Source: Echinococcus granulosus (lineage: Eukaryota > Platyhelminthes > Cestoda > Cyclophyllidea > Taeniidae). Taken from it: a DNA stretch of 64,000 nt. Below the pieces are notes generated by a model. It was not told where the DNA came from. It saw nothing but the letters and a program-made list of their open reading frames with translations, and made no database searches. Every line of letters starts with the position of its first letter. The first letter of the stretch is position 1. Position numbers and translations under genes: made by a program. The stretch covers positions 494,102 to 558,101 of the forward strand of contig NW_020170398.1 in assembly GCF_000524195.1 (NCBI RefSeq), in the 5' to 3' direction. Below, piece by piece: positions 34,301 through 46,200 of the stretch.

Positions 34301-37300
34301 GCATATGACTAAAACGCTTACGCTAAACCACAGATTCCTCTTAAATTTCCTTTTCAGAAGCTCGAAACATCTATGAAGTGTTGGGATAATGAGGATGTGG
34401 CCAATAGACGTCGATTACTAACATGAAAGGTTTTCTTCTAGTGATTTTAGCCTAGGAAGTTATGAACTCTAAATCGAGTTTATGACGATGAGCTGAATGC
34501 AGCTGTAGCAGATGCAGTGAATAGACCCCAAACTTTATGGTAATAGCGAAGTTGTGTCATTTAAAATGCCCCACAACAATCGAGACGAATAAATTGATTT
34601 GAAGAACTGAATCAAATGAAAAATGAATGAAGTAGAATGAAAAAATGAAGTGAAGACATTGTCATAAGAATTTCAAGGATTCAAAAGGCATAATGAACAA
34701 AACATACCCTGCAGAATTTCGAAGGTTCGTTGAGGCTTGTCCAGTTTCACAGCAAGACGCAAAGCTCTCCTATGCTTCTTACTCTTGAGCAGATTTTCCA
34801 ATTCTTGATGCCTAGGAAGAAAAACCAGCATAATAGAACAAACTGCTCATCAGGAAACTTGTGCAACCAAAGTAGGCTGCTCACGTTCTAATGAATTCCT
34901 CAACAGTCGCAGCACTTTCCCGAGCACTATCTTCACTTTTGTCCTACAAAAGAAGCAGCATTAATACCTCGCACCATACGACCGCTATTTTCATTGATAG
35001 TGGATTCAACGACACTAACTTCGAAGAAACAAATAGTGGCATCCTCACCACCCGTATAGAAGCCACCATTGTCCGGACAGACGGCGATCGTCCAAATGCG
35101 TCCTTGATGTGCTTCCACCACATTTGGCGAAATTTTGTCATACGAGACGGCAGAAGTATTATTCTTCTTGGAAAGATTCCACAATCGTACAAGGCCTCTT
35201 TGGTCACTAGAAGGTAGTCAGAAGCTAATGCGTTGTCTTTTGCTTGCCCCAAAAAGAAAACATTTAAGAATTGCTCAAACGACTTCTTGGTGAGCACTAT
35301 TACTTCATTTTCCAACTGCTAATAATCCGTAACGTCGCTCAAAACCTCGTCTCTTTATCAGGAAGTTATTGAAATGTAAAGCCTACCAGGAAAGAATCTG
35401 CCGACCCTTTGAGATAAATTCAGCGCGGTAGACAGGCTCTTCGTGGCCCTCGAAGGTCTAAGCAAAAGAAAAAGCGTACACTTTTACCTAATACTGCTTT
35501 TAACATCAATGGGATGCGTTTAGGCACAACCCACATGGATGCAGGTCATATCTTTGAGATTCCATAGACGCAGATCCTTGTCACCAGAAGCCGTGAGAAG
35601 AACCTAGTCAGAAACAGAAATTATAAAAAAAAAACATGCAGAGGCGAGAAAGAATTTAACACGAGCATACTCGTTCGTGATCAGAGAAACGGACAGACCA
35701 GACACCTCGTCTGTGGCCAATCAGTGAACCAATCAATTTCGGTTGCATATCTTTCCCGGCGAGCAAAAGGTCCAAAGACCATATCTAAATGAAGTATTAA
35801 TAAAAACCAATTCAGTAACCATCAAAGGAAGGGGTTTAAAAGCCTGTAGTGACGCACACCTTGGCAGTTTTATCTCGAGAGCCGGTAGCCAAGAATCGCC
35901 CATTGCTGGAGACATGAACGCAGTTGATAGCTCCATCATGTGCATTTCGAACTGAACGACCCTCCTCGAACACATTGGTTTTTTCGTCTGGCTTATCAAC
36001 AACCCCCAGATTAAGCTCCCAGGTTTTGAGAACACCATCTGTGGAGGCTGAAAACACCGCTGAAGAATCTCTGTGCACGAAAAAGTAGCAGTCGCTCATA
36101 CTAATAGGGACGACAAATTTGCCTAGATTCACAGCAGAAGGGTTAGTTTATAAGCAGCACTTTTTACAGCCTAAGAAATAGTAGTAGTGATTTGACAATT
36201 TTTAAAAGTGGGTATCTAACAACGCGTACTCATTGGATTTCGTAGAACGTACTTTCCTGTATAATTTAGCAACACTTAAAAGGAGACTGGGGACGATAGA
36301 GGCTGAACTAAAATTCGTAATTTTTGGGTAAATTATGGCGTTTCAAATAATACTGAAAGTTGTTACGAGAATAAACCCATTGAAGTTTTGCCTAATGATA
36401 GTTTTTTTAAGCGCGTCAAACAAACTATAGTATGCATCGAATAACAAATGAGACACTAGTATGCGAACCACAAATAGGAAGGATCAGTGGAATAGAAAAG
36501 TGGCCGGGTCGTAATAATACCAAAGATAAAAAGCAGACTAACAGACCTAGCAAAACAGACAGCAGAGATGTGGGCATCATGAGCTTCTTTGGTGCACGCC
36601 TTCGATAGGAGCCGTAGCCTTCCTGCCGACTCCTCTGGTTCAACGAGCTGCCACAGACAAAGCGTTTGGTCATGGCCTCCAGTGAGGAGCCATAAACCAC
36701 AACTTGAGACAGCCATGTCCCCGATCACACCCGTGTGTGGGCTTTGCACTAACTGACACGACCAGGAACCACTTGAAGAAGTGGAGCTGGGTGGATTGGA
36801 GAAGAGTTTAAGGTTCGGGGAGACGTCTGTCAGGACTAGACGATTCCTTGCGGCACCCATTAGACATAGTTGATCCACTGATCCTATTTCCCCAATAAAC
36901 TGAAGGAACGCCAGCATAGTAGAGTCGAAACTTTCAGTAAACTAAACAAGAAAAAAGAGCTACTAACTTCATAAAAAAGCTTCAATGTCTCCGCATTGTA
37001 AAATTCAACGTGGCTGCTCCTTCGAGAAAGCACAAGGATGTAAGGGTTGTCCGGAAAGGCAGAGACATGAAAAAGTGAAAGATGCGACACAGAATGGAGA
37101 CCAAAGTCTAGATTACTTGCAGCAGCTGAATCAGACGAGTGGCTAGTGGGTCCACGGACTTCCAAAACGCAGCGGGAGGTCCACGTGCACCACAAACGCA
37201 TGATACCCCACTGACCACCAGTAATGAGATAACTTTTACCTTCATTTGCATTTGAAGAGATGCGGTCCCTTAACGAGCCAACTGGGAGATAGACCATGGC

Positions 37301-38279
37301 TTGAAGACTCTAGTGGAAGGTTAGGTGTGACGTAATGACCCACCTCAAATGCGGGTATGACTTTGACACGTTTCATGGTTTTAGTAGACCAAACAATAAT
37401 CACCTTGTCGTGGCCACACCTAAAAGTATGCCGTTATAAGAAAGATCGAGAAGGGAGATACGTCGTAAATTGTTCATCCAATGGCGAAAATGCAATATCA
37501 GTAACGTTTCCCTGATGTCCTTGCAAGGTAGCCACCTTCGCCCCTGTCTCTGTGTTCCAAACAACCACATCAACTTCACCAAGTGAACAAGACATTAATA
37601 ATGGTTCGGTCGGATGAAAACGAAGCAAGCTAAATTACAGTCGAATACCATCAATGGCATTCAAGACATAAATCCCATAAACTACATGATGAAAACATAC
37701 GTAATTTTGGAAGTGTGACACCTGCAGCTCGCTACAAATCCCTCGCAATTACCAATATGCCAAATACGGATGGAACAATCATTGGAACCAGTTGCAAGTC
37801 GAGTGGCGGTCGCGTTCAAAGCTATTACTCCAATAGTTCTGGAGTGGGAAGACTGACACAATAAATATGTCAAATGGCACATACATTCCATCGCGATAAC
37901 ACTTTGTGCTCACATCTATCGTATCGAGCCAAGAATAGACTTTTTGTAGCAAGAAATACAGTCTAAAAGTGTACATTAAGAGAGGAGACTACATTATCGT
38001 TAGGATTAGCCACATAGGCAGTGATTTCGTCATTTAATCCATCGCAATCCCCAAATTCATTTCTTCCAAGATGACTGGTGAATAATCTGATTCGGGCATC
38101 TTCATCCCGGCCACAAAGCATGACACCATCGTCACAGAGCTCAAAAGATGAAACAAGGACTGAACTTACAAATATGGGATTTGGGTCAGAAAAATAAGGA
38201 CTGAAGCGTGACTTCAACTGGAAACTAAGACAATGAAAAACAGTAACTCTCACTACCCAGATTTTAGCCTCACGGACAT
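31309..38279 (-). CDS. TBL3: TBL3/UTP13, WD-repeat subunit of the UtpB complex, complete
   Basis: Component of the small-subunit processome needed for 18S rRNA maturation in the nucleolus. Eighteen exons join in phase to 909 residues: 38279-38257, 38224-38170, 38139-37993, 37962-37885, 37852-37701, 37629-37462, 37419-37344, 37309-36968, 36941-36547, 36100-35860, 35784-35671, 35603-35535, 35457-35387, 35206-35020, 34943-34885, 34811-34708, 33245-32952, 31463-31309. Many WD units are visible (LATGSNDCSIRIWHIG, GHQGNVTDIAFSPLDEQF, CGHDKVIIVWSTKTM, FLATGSRDKTAK, GHRRGVWSVRF, TASGDKDLRLWNL, TGGEDATICFFE). The C-terminal UTP13 domain is diagnostic: HQELENLLKSKKHRRALRL, LLKYAVHWNTRARTC, FIPYTARHYQRLGRLEEQ. 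Several early introns are 26-34 bp; the last two are about 1.5 kb each. The start (MSVRLKSG) is the only in-phase ATG; a small upstream exon cannot be excluded. Confidence 0.95.
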
Positions 38280-39420
38280 GCCGAGAAACACCCAACGCGC
38301 TAAATGCGGCACAAGGACGAAAGCATTTTAAACACCATACTTTTACCGGTTAAACGAAGCATATTTAGAAAAATGATAAAGAATGAAAAAGAAACACAAA
38401 GCACTGGCTTAAGGAAAGTATGATTCACGGGGTGTAACTATAGTCAGAATCATCCTATCATGTAAGATTAGCACCACAATGTAACTTAACGAGATAAAGG
38501 AGTAATGAAGCAGAGATTTACCTTTAAACGAGCAGCTAAGAATATTTTATTTATTTAATACAGTAAGTTAATATCAATGTAAAAAGTTTTGTCACAAATT
38601 GCAATAGGGGATTAGGATTAAAATTTAACATTTTGAAAGCAATGCAAGAAGGACAAAAGGCCGTCAGCTCTTTATTAACAGCTTACGACTACCACTTAGA
38701 TTCTTCGCTGATATAAAAGCACAGCAATATCAATGTTTGGAAATAGCTTAACAAATTATTCGACGCACTAATAAGCAACCAAAGTATACCTTGTAGCTTC
38801 CTAAATTTAAATCTAACATGACTTTTGCTTTAAGGTAGATGCCTTGAATTGTGGATAGCAGCATCCACAATACGCTAAAATGCGACATAAAAAGATGCAG
38901 CAGTATAACAGTCCCTTCTATGATCAACAAAAAATTTGTTAGTCATATAGCTGTACGAATTTGAGTAAAATAATATAACTTGTATTGCATGAGTCAGTTT
39001 AATTTCACTATTTTACCCCCTGAAGGTTAAGCGCGAGAAATCGTGGCTTATGTTTCGTAATGGATTCTGATCTGGGTCGTCCTCATTTCAATGTTCCAAT
39101 TATTCATATTAATGATCCTAAACCATATACTAGGACTCACGAAACCGCCGAATCTCTCAAAAGCAGCAGTGAGCAGCCTTTTTTCGAACATTAATGCTAT
39201 ATAGATTGCATTTTTTCGAGTGGTAGCTCTGAGGATCTCTATCTTTTTCACTCGAAACAAGTAAGTGTTCCATTTTCTAAGTTTTTGACAGGCTTTTGGA
39301 AACATTTTAAGCGAAACCTTGCAAACGAGGCCAAGCAAACATTACTCACGCAATGCTAATTATTCGAAGTCTTCTAATCATCGTGGAAATGCCACTGAAA
39401 CTGAACGCAGTTTTACAACT
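38280..39420. other. Divergent intergenic region between TBL3 and the PLAT gene
   Basis: About 1.1 kb, AT-rich, between head-to-head genes, so it should hold both promoters unless the PLAT gene has further 5' exons here. No coding exon was recognised. Confidence 0.45.
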
Positions 39421-40275
39421 TACAACATAATTGTCACTGTTTCAAGCGAGAAAAATGCTGGAACCTCTTCTTTGGTAAGAGACAGATGGATGGATAGTGG
39501 ATAGCCAGACAGACAGATATATTTAATGCTTACCCTAGGATTTAAAAAGAATGCACATGTTGTGGATTCTTGAGCTAAGTCTTTAGTCTATACTGCATAC
39601 ATTTTTAGAAAGCTGACTTTTTGAAAAGCTTTCTATTTTATGAAAATTTGGCTGACTATAAATTACAACTTTCCAATCCTGTTTTTTGTACTTGTGACAT
39701 TAGCTGACTCGTCACTTTCTCTTTGGTTGTTATTAGATTTGCGAATAATTTGTTTAGATTTGCCTTCGTTTGAAAGGAGACAAAGGAATCTCTCAGACTA
39801 TTTTACTCAACCACATATCCAGTGGAATTCGTCTTAAGCGATGCACCACAAGTGAATTGCAAGTGAAGTGCAGAGATGTTGGGGAGCTATCGCGGATATT
39901 GCTAGAGGTATTTTAAGGCTTTAGTGATATTGCTTGACGGATTATAAAGCCTGTTTTTAGTCGTAGGATTCGTTATTAAACTATACTTCCACAATATTCA
40001 ACTTTTTGCAGCTGCACAGCATAACGCACCGATGCGCAAATAATCTAAATATAAATCTGGTAGACAAATACAACTGTTTTTAAATAAGCAAATTTGTCTG
40101 CACTTGCAGAACAAAGGTACAAAACCTGAGGATGGGTTATTGCTCTCAAGTGTACAGATTACCCACCTCAGCACTAACAGAACGTGGCTTTTTCCGATCG
40201 GGAAGTGGCTTTCGCACCTTAAAGGCGAACGCTTAACAGTTTACGATTTTCAAGGCATGCGCGTGAAGTTGACAG
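39421..40275 (+). other. PLAT module 1
   Basis: Exons ending 39474 (TYNIIVTVSSEKNAGTSSL), 39758-39907 (ICLRLKGDKGISQTILLNH) and 40110-40275 (RTWLFPIGKWLSHL). The first exon's left edge is open. Confidence 0.8.
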
Positions 40276-43200
40276 GTGGGTGCTTACTCATACAATCAGC
40301 TCACTCTGCCCATATACATTCAGAAGTCAAAATTACCCCTCTCAACCTCAGGGTTAAAATATTTTTGTCACAATGGTAATGATTCTTTTGCAGATTATCG
40401 GATCACTGTAGCAACCGGAGACTTTGATGGGGCTGGTACCGACAGTCGAGTGTTTATTGTACTGTTTGGCGAGTATGGCGAGAGTCCCCAATTCAAATTG
40501 ACCTCACCGGATCGGCGGGATCTCTTTAGTTCTGGCTCCGTCTCTAAGTTCATCATTCGCACTGCCAGTCTTGGAGACATCTCCCACGTTCGTGTCTCTC
40601 GTGATGCTAGCGGTTCCAAGTCAGGCTGGTTCCTGAAGCGCATTATCGTGGAGGATCCCTCTCGACCCCATCGCTGTTACCTGTTCAACTGCAACGATTG
40701 GATTTCCCTTCCCAATACGAATAATGTCGACAGCTCTCAGATCATCAGAAGACAGGTGCCTCATGTTCAAAGTGGTCAGTACCAAAATTTGTCACTCTTA
40801 AAATCAAGTAGCAGCCTCGCAACTTTGCTATTTTCACCCACGGGTAAATGGTTTCAAGAAGTACACTAGTCAAAGCAAATTCTATCAACAGGACCACACA
40901 CATAATTATGCGTGCCTTATCGCTTTTGATTTTTGCGTGGTGCACCAAGATAGCATGGTCATGACACTGATTAAATGCATATCGCTCTAGTCAGTGTCAA
41001 GTAAATTGAGCGCTTATTGCAAATTAAATTCACCACTGCTGAGTAAATCATGAAATTGTCCTTCGTTTACAGGTTTTAAGTTTCATAGTAGATCAAGAAT
41101 ATCGACTATTTACTTAACTTTACATTATGGATTGTGGTTACTAATTGAAAAGTTGTTACTGACTCTTGCTAACTTGACTGTCATTTTTCGATGAAATGTT
41201 GAAATACTTTTGAATCAAGACAATAAAATGGCGTCCCACCCACGCGTTAAGTTGGCAGGCAAAATTAGGTCCAAAGCATCGTTAAAATGCTGGGTACTAA
41301 CGATTTTCGCGAGCTTAAAACTTCTTTTCTTTGAGCCAAAAAGGATTAGTTAGGTGTTATTGTCTCGGAGCATAAAGTGGGATTGTATTTAGCCTAATAG
41401 GTCCTCTTATTGTGACTTATTTTTGTTTTAAGATTACGAATACCATGTGACTTTTTATACATCGGAATTCCGCGGTGCTGGCACAACGTCGGATGTCTTT
41501 TTGAAGCTCTACGGTAGAGAGGGTTTTGACCGTGAGAGGTGGTTTAACAGTCAACCACATCAGTTTGGAGTTGACGGATCAACTACTCAATTTAAGCTAA
41601 AAACTAATCAGCGACTGGGTGATTTGATCAAGGTCAAAGTGGGTCTGGAAGCCAAGGGCAGCTCACCTGGATGGCTACTTGAAAAGGTTGGTAAGATTGT
41701 TTGAAATAGGAAGATAAAAGTAATAAAACTTTGGCTGTGAATCAAAATGACGAAGTAAATTTCTAAAACAACTGATCTATTTCTTCATTTTCGCGTTTAT
41801 TCTCATGATTTCTTCAGGTATATTACTGGCTCGTGAAAACTAGATGAATACTAAATAGTAGAATTTTTATACATTCTCCCCTATACTGTGAATCTCGTTT
41901 TGATAACTTGCTTTACATTCGCGGATAACTTTACTCTTGTGAGCTTTGAACTCACTAGATCAACCTTGAAGCTGCAACAACAAATAGCATAGAAGATAAG
42001 GAAACTTCTGGAAAATAATTCTGTCGTAGATATTAGAAGCGTCAAGCTATGGTGATGTAAAAAGCACATCGTAGTGACTACGCATAACTCGTTCGTATGC
42101 CAAGTGTCAAGTCGTATAACAATCTGTTATAGACATAATGATGAAAAGCAGTAGCATAAAAACACCTTCATGAAACGGTTAATCTAGCATCACTGCTGTT
42201 AAAAGCCTAGGTATGCGCATGAAGTCCTGTTCTTCTTACCTTTATTGCCACGTGCCGATTGCAAAAAGAGAAAGACAAGATTTTCAAATGAATTAATAAT
42301 CAAAGAAAAATTTGCCTTCATAATAAGTATTGTGGTAATATATGAATTCGCTTGGTGTAAAAATATGGTGGTTAATGAAACTTTCTCACAGTTACAGAAA
42401 TCACACAAATTATCTCCAGCAGTGAGTAAATCAGAGTGGAGCCGAAATTGTTGCTCCACTTACTTGCTCATAGTAGAGGTGTCTTGAACACCTTCAAGTG
42501 CTTTCAAGAAGAAAGTAATGAAAGAATAGTTCTTAGAAATAGGGTTTCAAGGACATTTGCTGATAGTTTATCTACTTGTACTTACTATTTGAGTAGGCAT
42601 TGTTAAATACAAATAGTTTGAAAGAGAAATGTTGATTTAATTTTTTGGGTCTGAATATTGTTAGTAGATCAGAAAGGTAACATACTTTGAGTCATCACTG
42701 ACACCAATACAGACAAGGAGAAATAATGGTGCGTTTGCCCCAGTACGCACCTGGGGAGAGCGTAAGCTTCCATGAAAACGATGAAATTCAATTTTACTAC
42801 CCTTAATTCATTCACACTGGCACACGCATACATGCACAGTGAAAAATTTTAATTAAGAATTTGTAGTTCATTAAAGTACCATTCACCCTAATTGCTTCTA
42901 ATTTTTTGCAACGGTTGATAATCTGTTGTAGGTAGTTGTAGAGGATATTACCACTAAAAGGGTTTACACCTTTCCTTGTGGACAATGGTTAATTCCTGAG
43001 ACAGACGGCGCTACAATTTCCCGACATCTGTTGGTGTCTCGCTCAAGAACACTAACTCCCACGATTGCACGTAAATTGGATGATTCTTTATTTTTTACCA
43101 ATACTAAGTGTAGCAAAAGATTGTAATTCCAGAGGTGAAATTTTACCCATTTGATAATTCATCCCTCATAAATGGACGTCAAGCAACGTGGGCTTATTAT

Positions 43201-46200
43201 CTTTACAAAGAGTTAGGTCATGGTTATCTCCCCTGTGGAAAGCCTTTTTGATTGCTTGATGGAACAGGAGTGTGGCTTGCACAATTCGAAAATCATGTAG
43301 AAGGATGTAACAGTAATCATGCTTGATTTACCAATCCTTTACTTTGTGTTAATTTTCTTTTAGATCAACAGTTTGAAATGACACTAATTTCTAAGGCAAA
43401 AAATGATCAAGGGAAGCCAACGGATGTCTACTTTCGACTTTTTGGACCCAAAGTGAAGCACTTCAATGTAGAAACCTTTAGCTATTCACTTCGAATGGGT
43501 GATTTTGCTCCACCTCATAAGCAATGCTCACCCATAATCTGTATTCCTGGTGAACAGATAAACACTAATGGAAAGACCTTGGTTACTTTCAAAATTGATG
43601 GGTGTCAACGTCTTTCACCAAGTTCCAAACTCGCTCTGGGACATGACGCTCCCATCGAGGCAGCTGACTGGCTACTTGAAAAGGTTTATCTTTGGTTAAT
43701 TCCTTAAATTACATTTAAATTCATTTTCTAACAAGAATAACTTTTTTCTGGCCTTTAGGTCCAACTAAAGTCCTTGAACACTGGAATTACTCAGACATTT
43801 TGGTGCAAAAAGTGGTTTCCCTTTTATGATAATAAATTGAGGAGAAAAATCGTCGGACCGCAATACACTGTTCTGCCGTCGAAAAAGATAACAGGTAATT
43901 TCACACAAAGCAATTTATTAAAATACACAAATTGGAGTCGGATTGGGATAACGAATGGTGTCTGCCCTAAAGTTGTGATGAAGGTTTCATAAATGTGGGT
44001 TTGTAAACAGTACTTTGTCAAGCTGAAACAATTTCTAGGTTAGAGGATTGCTTTTTTACTAAACTCTTTTAATGAAACAGTCATCATGGCTAAAAATCCT
44101 GGTTGAGTGGCAGATAGTCATACTATGGGAAATTCGAATGCTTTTCCGATGTGACATCTACTCGCGTTAGCACTAATAATCAGCACAAACTGTCTCATCT
44201 TAACGTATAAATTAGTACCAATAGATTTTTTTGACGATTTTAGATGCAAATTGGCAAGTTGAGGTATGCACAAGCAAAACAGTTGGAGCGGGTACATCAG
44301 CCCGTGTCTATGCGACGCTTTACGGGGACCAAGGAAGAACCGATGAAATCTGGCTAAATGAGATTCTCTCTTCCGACAAAAGTGTCCTCTTCGAACAGGG
44401 TTCATGCAATATTTTCAAACTGAACTTGCCCTACATTGGCATTCCATACAAAATGCGCATCAGACACGACGGCACTGGTCATTCGCCAAACTGGCGCCCT
44501 GAAAAGGTAACGTCTACTTAAAGCTTTGTCAATAGTGCTAGTCACTAATGCACAATTTACCACTTTTTAGATTATTTTACAACATCTCCCAACCGGAAAG
44601 ACGTACTTTTTCACCTGTGACAAGTGGTTGAATTTGGAGGATCCCAGAAGCTTACCTGTATACGAAATGCCAGCATTTGGGTCCGATATTACTCAGCCTG
44701 CATCGGGTAAGGTTAGAGCTCTTATCAAAATCCCCACAGGAAGGTAAATTTTCGGTCAAGGTGTTACCATTGGAGACTTTCTTGTTGGCTGATTTCCTGA
44801 ACTACAAATAAAATAGCCTAATCAAAAGGAAAAATATTCCGCAAAATAAAACATAACAGAGTTTAGCGTAATCTGAAACAGCGAAAAACAGGTCCACAAC
44901 TTTAATTCATGCGTCAACCCATTTTATTTTTGAGCTTAATTCTAACAATGCATGCATGTAAACAGCCCTCGACAGGCTAGCTTTGTAAGTCATCGTCTAA
45001 TATTGTGCCCCACCCGTTGGGTTCAAAAACTGGCTTTGATAACCATTACTGAAACTCGGTTTAAAAAGGGGTAAGAAAAAAAGGTTTGTTTTAAAATATG
45101 ATACAATCTTTTTACAGTGTAAAAGAGAATTTGCAGGCCTGCGTTGAGCAAAATTGAACTATTTTGGCCATGAAATAAAAAAAGATGTTTTTGTAGACTT
45201 TAATCAAATTTGGAATTAGTTACAAATGCTGGAAGCACTTAATGTAGTAATGAAATGTATGAAATAATCTTATTTTTTACACATGTTAGTTCGCCACTAC
45301 AGAGTGACTGTGGAGACTGGGGAGAAATCAAACAAATACTTGGACTCGAATGTGTACATAAACATCTTTGGGAATAAGGGCGATACTGGTGTCCGAAGTT
45401 TGCACAAAAAAGGCGCATTTTCACAGGGGAAGGTACGATTGTTTCTATCCTCTTGTCTGTCACGAAAAGTTTTATGACCATTGACCAAATTACTTATTCG
45501 AGATAGGTAATGGAACAGTAGTGATGTGGTGCTTCTAGTGTTATCTAGTGCTAGAGCTGGAAGGTTGTAGGCATGTTTCCAAGTTTATGGACGGTTCAGG
45601 TCCTCAAATACTCATCTAAACAATCAGGAAATCATTAAATAGCCCTCTTTGGCTTTTGACCATTGTCCGTGACACTAATCCTTAGTGGCGCTTTCACTTT
45701 GGGACATTGCAACACAGTGAGAACAACAAAAAAATTACCCATGAGTTGGAGCGGTAGTCATTAGATTTTCTCGGATATGAGGAGGCCCTTCGTCCCTGTG
45801 ACGTATGTCGTCGAGCTCATTGTGTTCGGAGCTTTGTTATGTTTTCAACCTCGTCTTGGTCGATAGATTTTACTGAAAGAATATTGCTCAAGACCAAGTA
45901 ATGCAATCATTATTCTTTGATGCACCTGTTATTCAAATGAAAAANNNNNNNNNNNNNNNNNNNNNNNNNNNNNNNNNNNNNNNNNNNNNNNNNNNNNNNN
46001 NNNNNNNNNNNNNNNNNNNNNNNNNNNNNNNNNNNNNNNNNNNNGTCCTCATTTCAACTTTGTTCAGTCGTTCATCTGGGTTCACTAAAACTATCAGGGA
46101 CATATAAAAGATATGATTTGTTTGTTAGCTTTTTGGACTAGATTTACTTTTCACAACGCCCAATACAACGCTCTGGGTCATTCATGGCGACGTAATAAGT

